A stretch of 64,000 nucleotides of DNA, from positions 111,931,271 through 111,995,270 of the forward strand of contig OW121851.1 of assembly GCA_933228895.1 (NCBI GenBank), in the 5' to 3' direction. Each line of letters begins with the position of its first letter. Within the stretch, counting starts at the first letter, position 1. A program made the position numbers and the translations under genes. Shown here in pieces: positions 20,902-32,339 of this stretch. The notes beneath the pieces are model-generated. The model saw only the letters and a program-made list of their open reading frames with translations. It did not search any database and was not told the origin of the DNA. The stretch comes from Platycnemis pennipes (Eukaryota > Arthropoda > Insecta > Odonata > Platycnemididae).

Positions 20902-22380
20902 ATCGATGTTTATATTCGAGGTATCGAGAAATTTAGCCAGTTCAGAAAAGTATTCATTACCTCGTGCACTATATATCCACGGATGCGTTCAATCATCGGT
21001 ATTACGTAATCCATAATATCAGTGTTGGTGTCGTTGATTGGTAATGTCGAAATTGTCATCGCACTGAACGAAGGAAAAGATGTTGTAGCCCATATTTCCT
21101 CCGTAACTTCGTCTTGGCGATATCCTTGGTCGTTCGAGTATCACTTTCTTATTGTTTTGCTGGGTCTATTCGTGGAATTACAAAGCTACCGCGAACAGAA
21201 TCAATCGTGATTGCTTACGATCGTTGATAAATAAGTGAATGTCTTCCCGCAAAGACGGAAAAGAGCGTATAATACTCCGCTTATATCTTGGATTAAGGTT
21301 GATTCTGCTCGAGCAAGTCCTAAAACCGTCCTTGCTGAAGGAATTCAAAAATCAATGCCGTAGAAGTCTACTAGCAATGATGCGTTGGCGAAATTTTTTC
21401 CGTATTTCGTTTCTCAGAACATTGTCATACTGTAGTATTGTATTGCGCCAAGTAATAATTCCCCGTACCTTGATGGTGGGAATTAATATCTAATATCGTT
21501 CCTTAATTAATTTTTACATTATTGTGTGCGTTCGTTTCAGAAACAAATTGTTCGACGAGCACTTAATACCCACGTTTGTATGGATTACGTCGCTATTCAA
21601 ATACGAGCCAATCAGGCAAAATTGACTTATATTTTTCTGCTGTTCCGCTGTAGGAGTGTTACAAATTCAAAGTTATGACAACTTAAACTTGACAACCTAA
21701 TTAAATGCATAACAAAACGTTTATATAAAGATATTTTCAACCTCCACAGCGTCTTCCATAAAGTTTAGGCTTCCAAATGTTATTCTGCTTCTTCAAGTTA
21801 CGTTGGGGAGGAAGTTACGTTTCAGAATGTTAACGATTCGAATTGCCAGATATTGATAAGCCCTGTCATCATTAAAATATACCAAGAACTGCTGCTGTAT
21901 AACTTTTATGAAAGTAAATATATGCTTCGTGAACGGCATAAATATTAAAAATATAGACACGTATGTATTTTCATATTATTTCATGCTAAGATATAAAATG
22001 TCAATTAACAGTAAATAAAAGCAGTACCCAGTAAGTCAAGAGTAGGAGTAGAAGAAAGGAAAAAATTGTAAAGGTGCGCGTTTTGAAAATCCATTCTGAT
22101 TCGTCGCTGGAAGTAGACGTTGCATCGATAGGCCGTCCAAAAAGTGGATAAGAAAAAAATTATGCTATGGCTCCGTACCAAATCATATTCAAGATATTAT
22201 TTCGCACCGGAACTGTGTATCGCAAGTGAGAGCAAAATAGATTTACACCTTGATGTGCTGTCTTCCTTCGGTGCTGGGGAACAAAATTATTTCCATATCT
22301 AGAGGGTCGAACGAAAAATGTAGATTCGCTGTCGACAGACGCGTTGTGGAATCGCTCGTCCGTCGGCGGGATAAAGCCGG
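20902..22380. other. No gene seen
   Basis: Mixed AT-rich DNA. ORFs at 21022 and 21239 (62 and 84 residues) are unrecognised. Confidence 0.5.
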
Positions 22381-22845
22381 TATCACATTAGCCGTTACCG
22401 GTTACGGTTGTATTACTCCTTCCGATGACACTGCACGTAGCCAATAGGATCTTGTTTCGCGATCACATTGTATTCATGTTTACAACTTATGGGAGTTGAT
22501 TGTTCCCATTTTGATTGATGCCTCAAAACTCATAATATTACGGACTCGCAGGAAATAAGTTCAGCTAATACGCCGTCAGCAAAATGTATAGTATTTGAAT
22601 GCATCCTTTACCGAATACATGATGGCTAAATGCTGTTTGCATTAATTGCATCCTTAATATTTTTAGGTTTTAAGCAGCAATTGAAATGGCGAAAATCAAG
22701 AAATCGCTCAATGTCTACGCAAACAACACGTGACCGCGAGGCGAGATCCTATTGGCTACGGTTGACAACCGGCCGGTTGGCGCCCTCCCTGGTCGATGCT
22801 GATTGGTCGACAGCACAACCGTAACCGTCAAAGGCGAGTGTGTTG
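22381..22845. mobile_element. Inverted-repeat DNA element, unclassified
   Basis: Arms 22381-22463 and 22728-22845 are imperfect reverse complements sharing, in order, GGTTACGGTTGT, CGTAGCCAATAGGATCT and TCGCG.TCAC. The right arm has about 30 extra bases between the first two blocks. The 265-bp interior is unrelated to a transposase. Probably a non-autonomous TIR element; its exact ends and target duplication are unresolved. Confidence 0.6.
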
Positions 22846-23289
22846 TCGCGTGCGAAGATGTGTAGAGTAGACGGGAAGGAAGGAGAGTGTGTGGCCAGAG
22901 ATAAGAGGAGCAGATAGGACGGTCGCGGGTAGACGTAGGAGACAGATAATGCGTTGTTGGCGTGCTTTCTTCGAGGGCAGTACAGCCGGATTATCTGTGT
23001 CTTGGGGCGTCTCCTCTTCCTGGTAATCGCGTCTGGATTGTGTCGTAGCTGTCGCTGTAAAAAAAATAATCTCGTCTTCCCTGTCCCTCCTCGCGCGTGA
23101 GACAAAAACTAGTCTCTGAAACGGTGGTATCCTGCCAGGGTTGAGGGGCTGGACAAGGATGTCAGTATGGCACGATTGAAAATTATGGTACGGTGGAAAT
23201 TATTCGGGCTAAAATAGCGGAACGAAATGCTTAATCTCGTGAAGAATGACGAGAAATTAGAATGCAGTGTGCATCTACATATATTTTCC
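22846..23289. other. No gene seen
   Basis: GC-richer than its surroundings; a 118-residue minus-strand ORF (23105-22749) partly overlaps the inverted-repeat element and has no domain. Confidence 0.4.
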
Positions 23290-23321
23290 AAGGTCCGTCT
23301 ATATATATATAGACGGACCTT
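23290..23321. repeat. 32-bp perfect palindrome
   Basis: AAGGTCCGTCTATATA followed by its exact reverse complement. It lies directly beside the 3' end of the LINE fragment at 23325. Confidence 0.95.
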
Positions 23322-23324
23322 GAT

Positions 23325-23530
23325 ATTTACTTAATACCCTGTGGGCCACCGAGAGGGCAAAGATGACCCATACGTGCATTACTGGCATGCAACTAAGGGC
23401 TACAATGATACTACTGCATGGAAACAATTAAGTTATAAGGGTCACGTTCAACTAGATGGTCATTGTCCACATAGTAAGAAAGTGATAACTGGTCAGAAAA
23501 ATTTTAGCTAACTATATGTATCAAAAATGG
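23325..23530 (-). mobile_element. CR1/L2-like LINE 3' region, subfamily C
   Basis: TTACTTAATACCCTGTGGGC, AAGATGACCCATACGTGC, TGGCATGCAACTAAGGGC and TACTACTGCATGGAAAC follow the order seen at 20264. The hexanucleotide tail itself is replaced by the palindrome. Confidence 0.65.
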
Positions 23531-23837
23531 TTGGCTAGAGCCAAAGGCATGCATCTCAGCGGTCAGCACCTTAAAGAATAAGCGGAGGAGCTGGTTACAA
23601 AGAGTTATTCTGCAAAACTTAGCGAAACTTTATTTAAGCAACGTAAGTATAAACGCTTGCAGTAGTGTAATTCAATATTATTTATCTCACATGAAAGCAA
23701 GAGACACATGGCGTGTAGGTTTTGCGTGGTAAATTATTAGGCCACGCCTTCCTACCGTCCATTTTTAACAGCCAGAACCAGTATGACTGTTACGTCAACA
23801 AAATTCACCAAGAGAAGATGTCGGATTCATATGCAAC

Positions 23838-25588
23838 ATGCCGGACCGGCGTGAACGTAGGAACCTAGGACTGATACTCAAGCAGTCAAATACACTCCCG
23901 AGTCACATTTCCATCGATCAAATAAATCAATATTTTATCTCATTCTCAAATGATACTACTAAATCTCCTATAGATGATTTAACTTCAGAGTATCTCCACG
24001 TCCCTTTTGATGCAGATAATTTCTATTTTCATCATATTACATGGGAGGTTGCTCTGAAGTACTTAAAGCAGACCAAATCTAACTCTCCAGGTAGTGATCA
24101 AATTTCAATACTGTTTGTCCACAAAGCCACCGAAGTCCTGCTTCCATGTATCCTTGAGATTATTAATTATTCTTTGTCACATGGTCAATTTCCAGCTTCA
24201 TGGAAAAAAGGAATTATCATTCCCCTTCAAAAGGTAAAGAAACCTGTTACGTCTTCTGACTTCAGACCTATTTCTATTCTCAGTGCTCTATCGAAAGTAT
24301 TGGAAAGGATTGTTCATTCTCAACTAACTGATTTTCTTATATCATCTGGTAAACTTGATCCTTTCCAATCGGGTTTCCGTAAGGGATTCAGTACCCAGAC
24401 TGCCCTGCTTAAGGTTACGAATGATATTCGTCTAGCCACCGATAAAAAATTGGTAACAATTATGGTTTTATTCGATTTTAGTAAGGCCTTTAATCGTGTG
24501 GATCGTACATTACTCTTACGCAAACTGAAATCCCTGAATCTTTCCAGTTCCGCCCTAAATTGGTTTCATTCATATTTGACCGGGAGAACTCAAGCTGTAA
24601 AGGGCCCCGGAGACGAGTTATCCTCTTGGCTTCCGGTCTCATGCGGTGTCCCACAAGGCTCTGTTATCGGACCTCTTCTGTTTACATTGTACACCCTTGA
24701 CTTGGCAAATATTCTATTAAATATTCTAAGTATATGCTTTATGCGGATGACTTACAAATTTACATTCATTCCCCTCTAGATGAACTTCCACATTATATTG
24801 ATGAAATTAACTGTGATATTTGTTCTATCAGCGAGTGGGCCAAAATCAACTGCCTTCAGTTAAACCCAATCAAAACGGAAGCAATCATTTTTGGCAATAT
24901 TAGACTTTTAAACAGTTTTGGGTATGATCGCCTTCCACCTTTGCGTGTTAGTTCGACTACTGTTCAAATCAGAAAGACTGTTCGTTACCTGGGACTTACT
25001 CTATCGTCAACCTTGTCCTGGGATCAGCATGTTCTTGAAATATGTAATAAAGGTAATAAGACTCTCTGTTTACTCAAATTGCATAAGAAACATCTTCCTT
25101 TTCCTACCAGAGTTATGCTTGTAACTTCACTTATATTTCCAATTATGGATTACTGTATATTAGTCTATAGTGATTTAACAATGTCTCTTAATCTGCATCT
25201 TCAGCGACTACTTAACAGTTGTATTAGATTTATATTTGATCTTCGCAGAGATGATCATGTATCTAAGTACGCAGTTGAGCTGAATTGGCTACCACTTGAC
25301 TCCCGAAGGAAATACTTCTTGGGGTCTTTCCTCTTCTCCCTCTTCCGAAATCGAAATACTGACTACCTACGTAACCTCTTTACTCCTAGGTCATGTGTTT
25401 CTCAAAGAATAACTCGCACTGACCTTAGCCTTCTTCAAATTCCATATGCCCGTACCAACATCTACCTCAATTCCTTCCTTATTACGGCTTCCAGATTTTG
25501 GAACTCGCTGCCCCTCCACATTAAATCCTCCACCTCCCTCCAATCCTTCAAAATGAAATTGTATTCCTATGTGAATAATCGACATTAA
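23838..25588 (+). pseudogene. LINE reverse transcriptase, one frameshift
   Basis: RNA-directed DNA polymerase of a non-LTR retrotransposon. Frame 1 (23838-24779) carries the fingers (SDFRPISILSALSKVLER), the FQSGFRKGFSTQTALL block, palm motif A (VLFDFSKAFNRVDR) and the GVPQGSVIGPLLFTLYTLD motif. The catalytic YADD (MLYADDLQIY) is in the next frame, which stays open from 24734 to 25588 through VRYLGLTLSSTLSWDQHV to a C-terminal FWNSLPLHIKS..SFKMKLY domain typical of L2/CR1/Crack-like elements. The frame change falls between about 24690 and 24715. Otherwise there are no stops over about 580 codons, so the copy is fairly young. It is not expected to be functional. Confidence 0.9.
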
Positions 25589-25769
25589 ATTGTGTTAATT
25601 TTTTTTATTAATAAATTTTGGCATTTAACTGGTCTAATTTCTGTATGTATTATGTTAATTATGTTGTGTAATTTTGAATTGTGTCTATTTGAGCATATTG
25701 TGCATTTTGTTATAATTTATTTGCTCTAATGGGTTACCCCAGAGCATTAATAAATCTTTCATTCATTCA
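23838..25769 (+). mobile_element. L2/Crack-like LINE, 5'-truncated, CATT tail
   Basis: Contains the reverse transcriptase and C-terminal region (see the pseudogene entry), a 3' untranslated region ending GGGTTACCCCAGAGCATTAA, then AATAAATC and a short (CATT)n tail. No endonuclease is visible upstream, so the copy is truncated a little before the RT domain. It is unrelated in its 3' end to the GTAGAT-tailed LINEs. Confidence 0.85.
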
Positions 25770-27116
25770 ACATAGCTTCCGACTTCAACTGTTTCAACTA
25801 TCTTCATGCATTGTAGAAACTACTCAACTCTTTCAAGAAGTGTTTTTGCATTCATTCCAAGTATTGTTGGAATTGCCTCTTACACAGTAACACCAATGTG
25901 CTGTGCATTTAGAGTTGTTTAGCGTGCAGGCATTCGAAACAATTGTATGTGATAATGGAACCTACACCTCTCCCAGTACACGGATAGGATATCGACCAAT
26001 CTATTTCCCTCTTGGCTGCTTTTTCACCTTACAAGTCACATCGTCTAATTTATGGATGGAGGAATTAGGCAACTTCCACTCTCGCTGCAGTTTCTCATCC
26101 GTTATCTTGCCGCAGCCATTCCAACGACCTATGGGTTGAGACCTTTTCAGTCTTGAGCCCATGACGAAGTGTCCATTCCCTCATTTCATCGCTGTCATCG
26201 GTGGAAGTCTGTATAAGTTAGAGAGCTTGGGTTCTCAAAGTTATAAAAGGAAAATCCTGATGCATTACAGTTTTGGAGGAAATCCCAGCAGCAGAATTAC
26301 GGTTCATTTATTATGGAATTCATCATTATGATATGAGGAGACAAATGTAGTATGTCTTTTACCTTTTTTTTGCCTCATCTTGGCTGAAATGTCGATCTTT
26401 TGTATTTGAAAGAAGTGTTACCCATTCTGGAGGTGCAATGAATTCACAAACTTAAACCGATTTCGGTAATCCCCGAATGTAATTCTGATTTGTAAACCAC
26501 ACAGATGTCCATCTTTTAAGTTTTTATTTTGTAATTCCAGTTCTTCTCCAGTCACTCATATTGGCTTATGTAGAAGTAGAGTGTAAATGTCTTCTGAGAG
26601 GATAATTTGCGAAGGATAGAAAAATTTTCAATTTTCATTGAAATGGATTCTTTAAATTACAATACACATTCCCAACTTCAAATTTCACCTGCATTTTCAA
26701 TGGCAATTCGTTGACAACAATTGATAATATACACTGAATGAAATTAAAATGGTGGTAATATAAATATCATAGATATTACAAATGAGTATCGCCATTTTTA
26801 ACGGCTAAGTATGGAATATTCCTTCACATTAGGCGAGTCGTTTCCAAAAGAGAAAGCGAGGAAAATGCTGAAAACACTCGCATTTCGGAATTTTAGTTTG
26901 CCGTATAAAATGAGAAAAGAGATTTGGTAATGAATGTTGCGAAGTGAGAACTATTAGCATCTTAATTTCCTACCATACCTTGCCGAATAAAATGTTCCCT
27001 TCTATAATTTTATCCTAAATAATTTCGTATAATGCCTGATTTTGTTTCACGACGTACCATACTGCTCTCATTTTCTGTAATGACATTTCTTAATTCTTCT
27101 TTCTTTCATCCACAGG
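25770..27116. other. No gene seen
   Basis: AT-rich, with short unrecognised ORFs. Confidence 0.5.
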
Positions 27117-27211
27117 TGTTTTCTTCACCTCTAACCTGCATCTCCGACGCTTCCAGTCGTTACTCTCCAGTATTTTCATCCACTCCTCGTAGTTGCCAGT
27201 GTCACATCAAC
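27117..27211 (+). other. Candidate 95-bp exon, weak
   Basis: The segment is preceded by a good acceptor (TTCTTTCATCCACAG) and followed by a strong donor (GTGAGT). One frame is open through it (VFSSPLTCISDASSRYSPVF..) and ends CQCHIN. No homology is recognised and no partner exon was found within reach, so it could equally be a chance pair of splice-like sites or a non-coding exon. Confidence 0.25.
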
Positions 27212-27599
27212 GGTGAGTACCTGCTAATGAATATAACTTATGAGATGACAGCCGGTGCTAACACAAGACGCGATTTAACTCCTTGACTCAGCCATTCGAC
27301 GCGGAGCCAGCGGTCGTAATCTCTTGTTTACTCGGAGTTAAAAATGTTCCTCGCCGCCTCATTCTTGGTACTAACCGTACTAGCTTCTCAATAAAATGTT
27401 GAGTGTTCCTCTAAAGTAATATTGGACTCGAATGTCTATTTGAAATTTTCTTTGAGTCGTATTTCTCTCTTAGAGGTCTAACATCCTTCAGGATCCTAGA
27501 CATTGCATTACGATCAACTGCACTCTAGATTAGGCAAGTCTTATATTTTTAAATAGCAATTCCGGCATATATATTTAGGTTGGGTCACGTTCAAACTCG

Positions 27600-27850
27600 G
27601 ACTCGAGGTGTAAAAAAATCGGGGTGGTGGGCAGGGGCCTTCTGGGCCCCTCCTGACACTTAGGCCTCTTTAGATCCATTGTGCCAACCCACATTTAAAC
27701 TGTCCGCCACTTGCAGACCGGGGACAAGAGCACCGCGGTAAAGGTATAGAGGAGGGTTACCCATCCAAACCCTGTCCGGTCCCCACGTTGCTTAGCTTCG
27801 GTGATCTCGCGGGAACCGGTGATTCAACGTGGCTAGACCCTTGCACTCAA
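27600..27850 (-). mobile_element. 5S-rRNA-derived SINE (SINE3 type)
   Basis: On the minus strand 27844-27755 follows 5S rRNA: GCCACGTTGAATCACCGGTT, GATCACCGAAGCTAAGCAACG and TTGGATGGGTAACC. These cover the 5S internal promoter, with the A box at 27798-27785 and the C box at 27770-27755. The next roughly 150 bp are not 5S; they include a GGGGCC..GGCCCC hairpin near 27640 and a T-run (A-run on the plus strand) near 27612 that could end RNA polymerase III transcription. A true 5S gene is excluded by the divergent 3' portion. Confidence 0.85.
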
Positions 27851-27950
27851 GGTGTAGGTTATAAATCCCTGGTTATTTTAAAAGAAATCTTCATAAAGAT
27901 TCCACTTTCTAAAATGAAATAGAGTTAACAAATGACCAATAACTTTATAA

Positions 27951-28100
27951 TTTTAAATACTATAGATACTAACAATCAAGTTGCATGAGACAATATAGTT
28001 GCTAGTTTGCATGTTATTAGTGCATGCTTGGTGATCTTCACCCCCTGCCACACATCCTCGCGGTGGCTTGCAGGGTATCGTGTAGATGTAGATGTAGATA
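27951..28100 (+). mobile_element. CR1/L2-like LINE 3' end, subfamily A
   Basis: TTTAAATACTATAGATACTAAC, then TGCATGCTTGGTGATCTTCACC, CTGCCACACATCCTCGCGG, and a GTAGAT tail of three units. It is a short 5'-truncated copy of about 150 bp. Confidence 0.85.
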
Positions 28101-30257
28101 ACACCATATACCAATAAAATTGTGTAAGCTACCATTCAATTAACTAGGAAATAATCCTGAAAACACAAAATTCGAGCTTATAGCCATTGAGGAAATCCAT
28201 CCTTTAAAAGTTTCTCCATGGGAAGTCGATGCTGCAAGATGGAACTTAGAGGACGAAGGAACAAGAAGGAAAAAGCTCTTGTAAGAGAAGTTAGAGAACG
28301 AGAGAATCAAACTCGGAACGTGACGGATAAGAAAATCAATGGCGATAGTTTGGGTTGCTTGGATCGGAGACACGAAAAACTCCTGGAGGCGACGGAAAGT
28401 TACATCTGTGGCTTTTGATGTTTGAGTTTGGGAGGAAAGAATGGAAATAAAGCTATGGACTGAAAGGATGACTAATAATGAAACGGTGAGCTCGATGGAG
28501 AGGGAAGATAAGGGTACGTCCAGTAGAAAGTGGACAAATTGGAAAAAAAGAGATTTTCATGGTAGAGTGAAAATTTTTCTTGCATAATGAAATGGATAGA
28601 CTGGAAAATAATGTATGGAAATAATATATTTATATATTCCTTCATTAACTATCAGAAAATGTATTTGAAGTGGAATTTTAATGAAGTAAGGAATACTCGT
28701 CAAATATCACCAACTTTAAAATGTCACTAAATATAAAAAAAAACGGCATAAAGAAATTATTACTTATGTACATCTCTTCTACAAGGGTGATATTTTGATT
28801 TTATGGCCGCATTATGGGTGAAATGTAGTGTGTATAATAATTAATAACAAAAAATGGAAGTAATCGCTGTTACAATGTCCCCTTATAGTGTTAGCCCACA
28901 TATGTAGTCAGATCATTTTTTTAGTTTTTTAGTTTCATGTTTAATGTACCCATTTCATTGCTGAAGTGCTACCCCGACCATTTAAACTTCACGAACAAAT
29001 TTGATTTTTCTGTATGTGCCTTCAATGCATGCTTGACGATCCTTCACAAGAGTAACGGTCACAAGAGTAACCACTTTTTCTACTTGTAACCCTGTTTTTG
29101 TCTGTCTCTTTATATACTTATGCACTATATATTTTTGTACTTCATTCCTAAGACACTAGAGTAAAATATGAAAAATATTTTAATGGTATATTGTAATTGG
29201 AAGAAGAGAAAATTGATTTATGTTATATAGTGCATTTCAACTGTCTTTTTTGGGTCACAAGACATAACACGATTTCCATGTGCTTTTTATATACTAAATT
29301 GATGATCTGAGTCCTTAATATTCGGATGTAATTAATAAACATTATGTATTCTAATTCATTCAAAAGTGTTTACTTTGGAAAATCTAATATTTCCATAACT
29401 CTAACAGTTTTAATGGAGTCAAATGCGTCAAAATGTCACAAGAGTAACGGTGGACAGACCCATAAGTTCTCGGTGGTAATTATGAGGAGGAAGAGGAGAT
29501 TGGTGGAAAAAATAGTTAGGGAACGTGGGTTACTGTAAGCAATTATCGAAGTTAGGTTATACTTATCTGATGAAATAAAAAGCGGGGAGAAGAAGCTGTT
29601 CAGAAAATCCAAACCTGATGAGGAGCACTCTATCAAAACCTTCTCGAGTCGCTAAGTGAAAATAATGATGGTTATTTTGTAACTAAATTTAATAAGTAAA
29701 GCTAGGGGTGGTACTTATTGTAATTTTCATAATAATTTCTTGCACAGGAAACTTAATTAGGTATAAGAAGTGTTAAATGTAATGCAGATGAGGAAAACAA
29801 TTGACGGGAGAATGCGAGATAACCAGTGAAAGTGGTCAAAGAGTGCATTAAGAGATGTCCAAGGTCTGATCAATGTGTTAGTAATACTATGATGATCATT
29901 ATTATAGAAGTTAATGTCCTCATGAATATATTTTTGTCTTTACGCTGCTATTGTCTTCCAGAAGTCAATCATCATTAAGCCTGATGAATTTGGAGGCTTG
30001 TTTGATATGGCAAGTAATAAAGTATATCCAGGTCCTCGTGTCGTATATTTTGTCGGGTGCGTGTTGGAATATATTCACACCACCTTCTGTTTAGAAGTCC
30101 ATGTCAACGTTTGAAAATTATGATCCCTACGTTCGGATCGTGTATACATTTAAATATTAAAGGATGTAATGCATTTGACGAATTGCAATGAGTTTTTTTT
30201 CAAGTGATCTTGCATTGATACGTACTTGTCTTTTTGCCTTTGGGATAAACGTGTTAA
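28101..30257. other. No gene seen
   Basis: AT-rich. The word TCACAAGAGTAACGG occurs in a tandem pair at 29044-29070 and again at 29434. ORFs near 28140-28420 overlap on both strands without domains. Confidence 0.5.
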
Positions 30258-30665
30258 TTAGGTCGGCATGATCTTGAAAAGAGGCAGTGAACTCGGATGT
30301 CTGTCTGCATTGACCTTCAGATAAATTTCAAGGGGTTCCATCTGATGAACAGTACGCTTGAAATGTTTCGAGCTCACTCGAATCACCCTCTTAATGGTGC
30401 CCAAGTTGAATTTGATTTTTTTTAAATCGTGAGTGAATGGCACCATGATTGCCATACTTGGTCGAAAATACCGTTCCAGTTTGGGCTGAAACGAGACGGT
30501 GAAAGTGGACCCACCCATGCGTTTCTTTTTACCAAAAGTCACAGTAAGGACAAAAGAAACAGCTGCAGTTGGAGCTGAAATAATTGCACGAAAGTGGAAC
30601 CATTGATGCGTATTTTGGCCCAAATGCAATGTCCTAATTTCGAATTCAACAGTATGGTCGTTCAA
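30258..30665 (-). repeat. Degenerate tandem repeat of about 90 bp within an open frame
   Basis: Two clear units (around 30477-30530 and 30568-30620) share TTGG.GCTGAAA, GAAAGTGGA and ATGCGT words; a weaker unit precedes them. A 135-residue minus-strand frame is open throughout, with a repeating hydrophobic/aromatic pattern (QWFHFRAIISAP, STFTVSFQP). No family is recognised. It could be a relic coding repeat or a satellite fragment. Confidence 0.35.
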
Positions 30666-30908
30666 TCTAGTCTACCGTACTCTGCAGATTTTTGGCCGCA
30701 AAGCGAGGTTCTAATTCTGCATTCAGTGTTATTATTTTAGAAAAATATAAAATCCTGACGTTTTTTGTCGGCTAAAATACCTATTCATACAAATTTATTT
30801 TGCATTTGACAATGCTCTTAGGTCTTGAAACAACTTCTAATTTTTATAACGGGATTCGGGTTGGTGTGGTGGCTACAGTAGGTACTGACTGCAGTGAGTG
30901 ACTCCCTT

Positions 30909-31728
30909 CATCTACATCTATCCACATCTACACGATACCCTGCAAGCCACCGCTAGGGTGTGTGGCAGGGGGTGAAGGTCACCAAGCATGCACTACTAAC
31001 ATGCAAGCAAGCGACTAAAGGGTCTCATGCAACTAGATTGTTAGTATCCCTAGTATTTGAGGGGTTAATACATGCATCATGCACTACAGAATACTCTAAA
31101 ATATTTCCCCTACCTATCCCTTTCCTATGCTGCCTATTCTGTTCTCTTATAGTACGGGGGAAAAATGCCATTTTGAATCTATCTGTACGACAATCTATCT
31201 CTCTAATCTTATTTATCTGGTCGAATCTAGCATAATACGCTGGTGTTTTTAATATGTGCCTAACATCTTCAGTAAAGCTATCCGATTGATATTTCTGCAA
31301 TAGATTTAATCTGAACTTTAATCTACGCTCTGATAATGATTCCCACCCTAATTCTTGTATTAATTCTGATACACTACTCAACCTATCGTAACACCTTTTG
31401 ACGAATCTAGCTGCTCTACGCTGCACACTGTCCAGTTCTCTCATCAAACCTAATTCATTAGGATCCCATACACTAGCTGCATACTCAAGGTAGGGCCTAA
31501 CTAGTGAAAAGTAGCATCGCTCTTTTGTCTTCTCATCACATTTCCCAAGTACTCTTTTTATAAATCCTAGCTTTCTCTTCGCTCGGCCGCATATTTCCCT
31601 TATGTGTCTTCCCCACGATAAATCTTTAGTGATTGTTAAACCTAAATATCTTACGGTTTCAACGTTTTCGATCTTCGTGTTATTAATTCTATAGGATCGC
31701 TCTATCGAGTTATTCCTCCTCCAAAAAT
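30909..31728 (-). mobile_element. CR1/L2-like LINE, subfamily A, best-preserved copy
   Basis: Starts at the tail CATCTACATCTATCCACATC, then GATACCCTGCAAGCCACCG. The minus-strand frame (within 31879-31025) is uninterrupted and reads HFWRRNNSIERSYRI, YLGLTITKDLSWGRHIRE, LVRPYLEYAASVWDPNE, VQRRAARFVKRCYDR, SERRLKFRLNLLQKY, DVRHILKTPAYYARFDQ and FFPRTIREQNRQH. This is the region downstream of the RT palm in CR1/L2-type elements. The frame continues past the truncated 5' end into the adjacent SINE-D sequence, so the predicted N-terminal part is not LINE. Confidence 0.9.
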
Positions 31729-32040
31729 GTGACCTTCCTGAGTGTCCGGAATCGAATCCCGGCGATGGCAGATATTTTTCATTGGTTAACTGCCCCCTGT
31801 TTCCTTGTTTTGTTGAGAGCTCTTTGAGTTCAGCACTGCGTCCGTCAGGTGAAACGTTAGTCCATGGATCCCGTGGCACCTTTCGTTAAGAGCAGGCTAC
31901 CGTTGTCGTCGAATTTTTTTTTCAAGTTCCCTTTTGCCTGAAAGAAATGCCTGCCCACGGTCACCCAATATTCCTTAATAAATTACATACATAACCTTAG
32001 CTGTCGTCGGTCATCTCTCTCGAAAAAGTATTATCACAAC
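31729..32040 (+). mobile_element. SINE-D copy 1
   Basis: B box GGAATCGAATCCCGGCG, then GAGCTCTTTGAGTTCAGCAC, CGTCCGTCAGGTGAAACG, CCATGGATCCCGTGGCACC and TTTCGTTAAGAGCAGGCTA. The end carries CCTTAGCTGTCGTCGGTCA. The A box half is missing where it joins the LINE. Confidence 0.75.
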
Positions 32041-32051
32041 TACTATCTTTT

Positions 32052-32339
32052 CATCTACATCTACATAATACCCTGCAAGACACCATAAAGGTGTGTGGCA
32101 GGGGGTGAACTCTCACAAATCATGCACTACATATCATGCATAAAATTTGTAATTAAAAATTAAAATAGCAAAGCATACATGCAAAAACATGCTGTTAGGT
32201 TGGTTAGCTTTAAGTCCTTATACCAACATGCAGCTACCAATGTTATCCATTGCTACACTCGTACTGGATACATTTACCGTTATTCATATCCCTAATAGTA
32301 CGAGGAAAAAGGGACATTTTGAATATGTCAGTTCGGCAA
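32052..32339 (-). mobile_element. CR1/L2-like LINE, subfamily B, short copy
   Basis: Tail CATCTACATCTACATAATACC, GTGTGTGGCAGGGGGTGAAC, then the same blocks as at 1770, up to TGTCAGTTCGGCAA, where it stops abruptly. Confidence 0.85.

Noticed and set aside
27755..27844. Genuine 5S rRNA gene
   Set aside because: Only about 90 nt match and the 3' third is replaced by unrelated sequence.
31729..31879. N-terminal part of the 284-residue frame as LINE protein
   Set aside because: It is antisense SINE-D sequence that happens to be in frame with the LINE.
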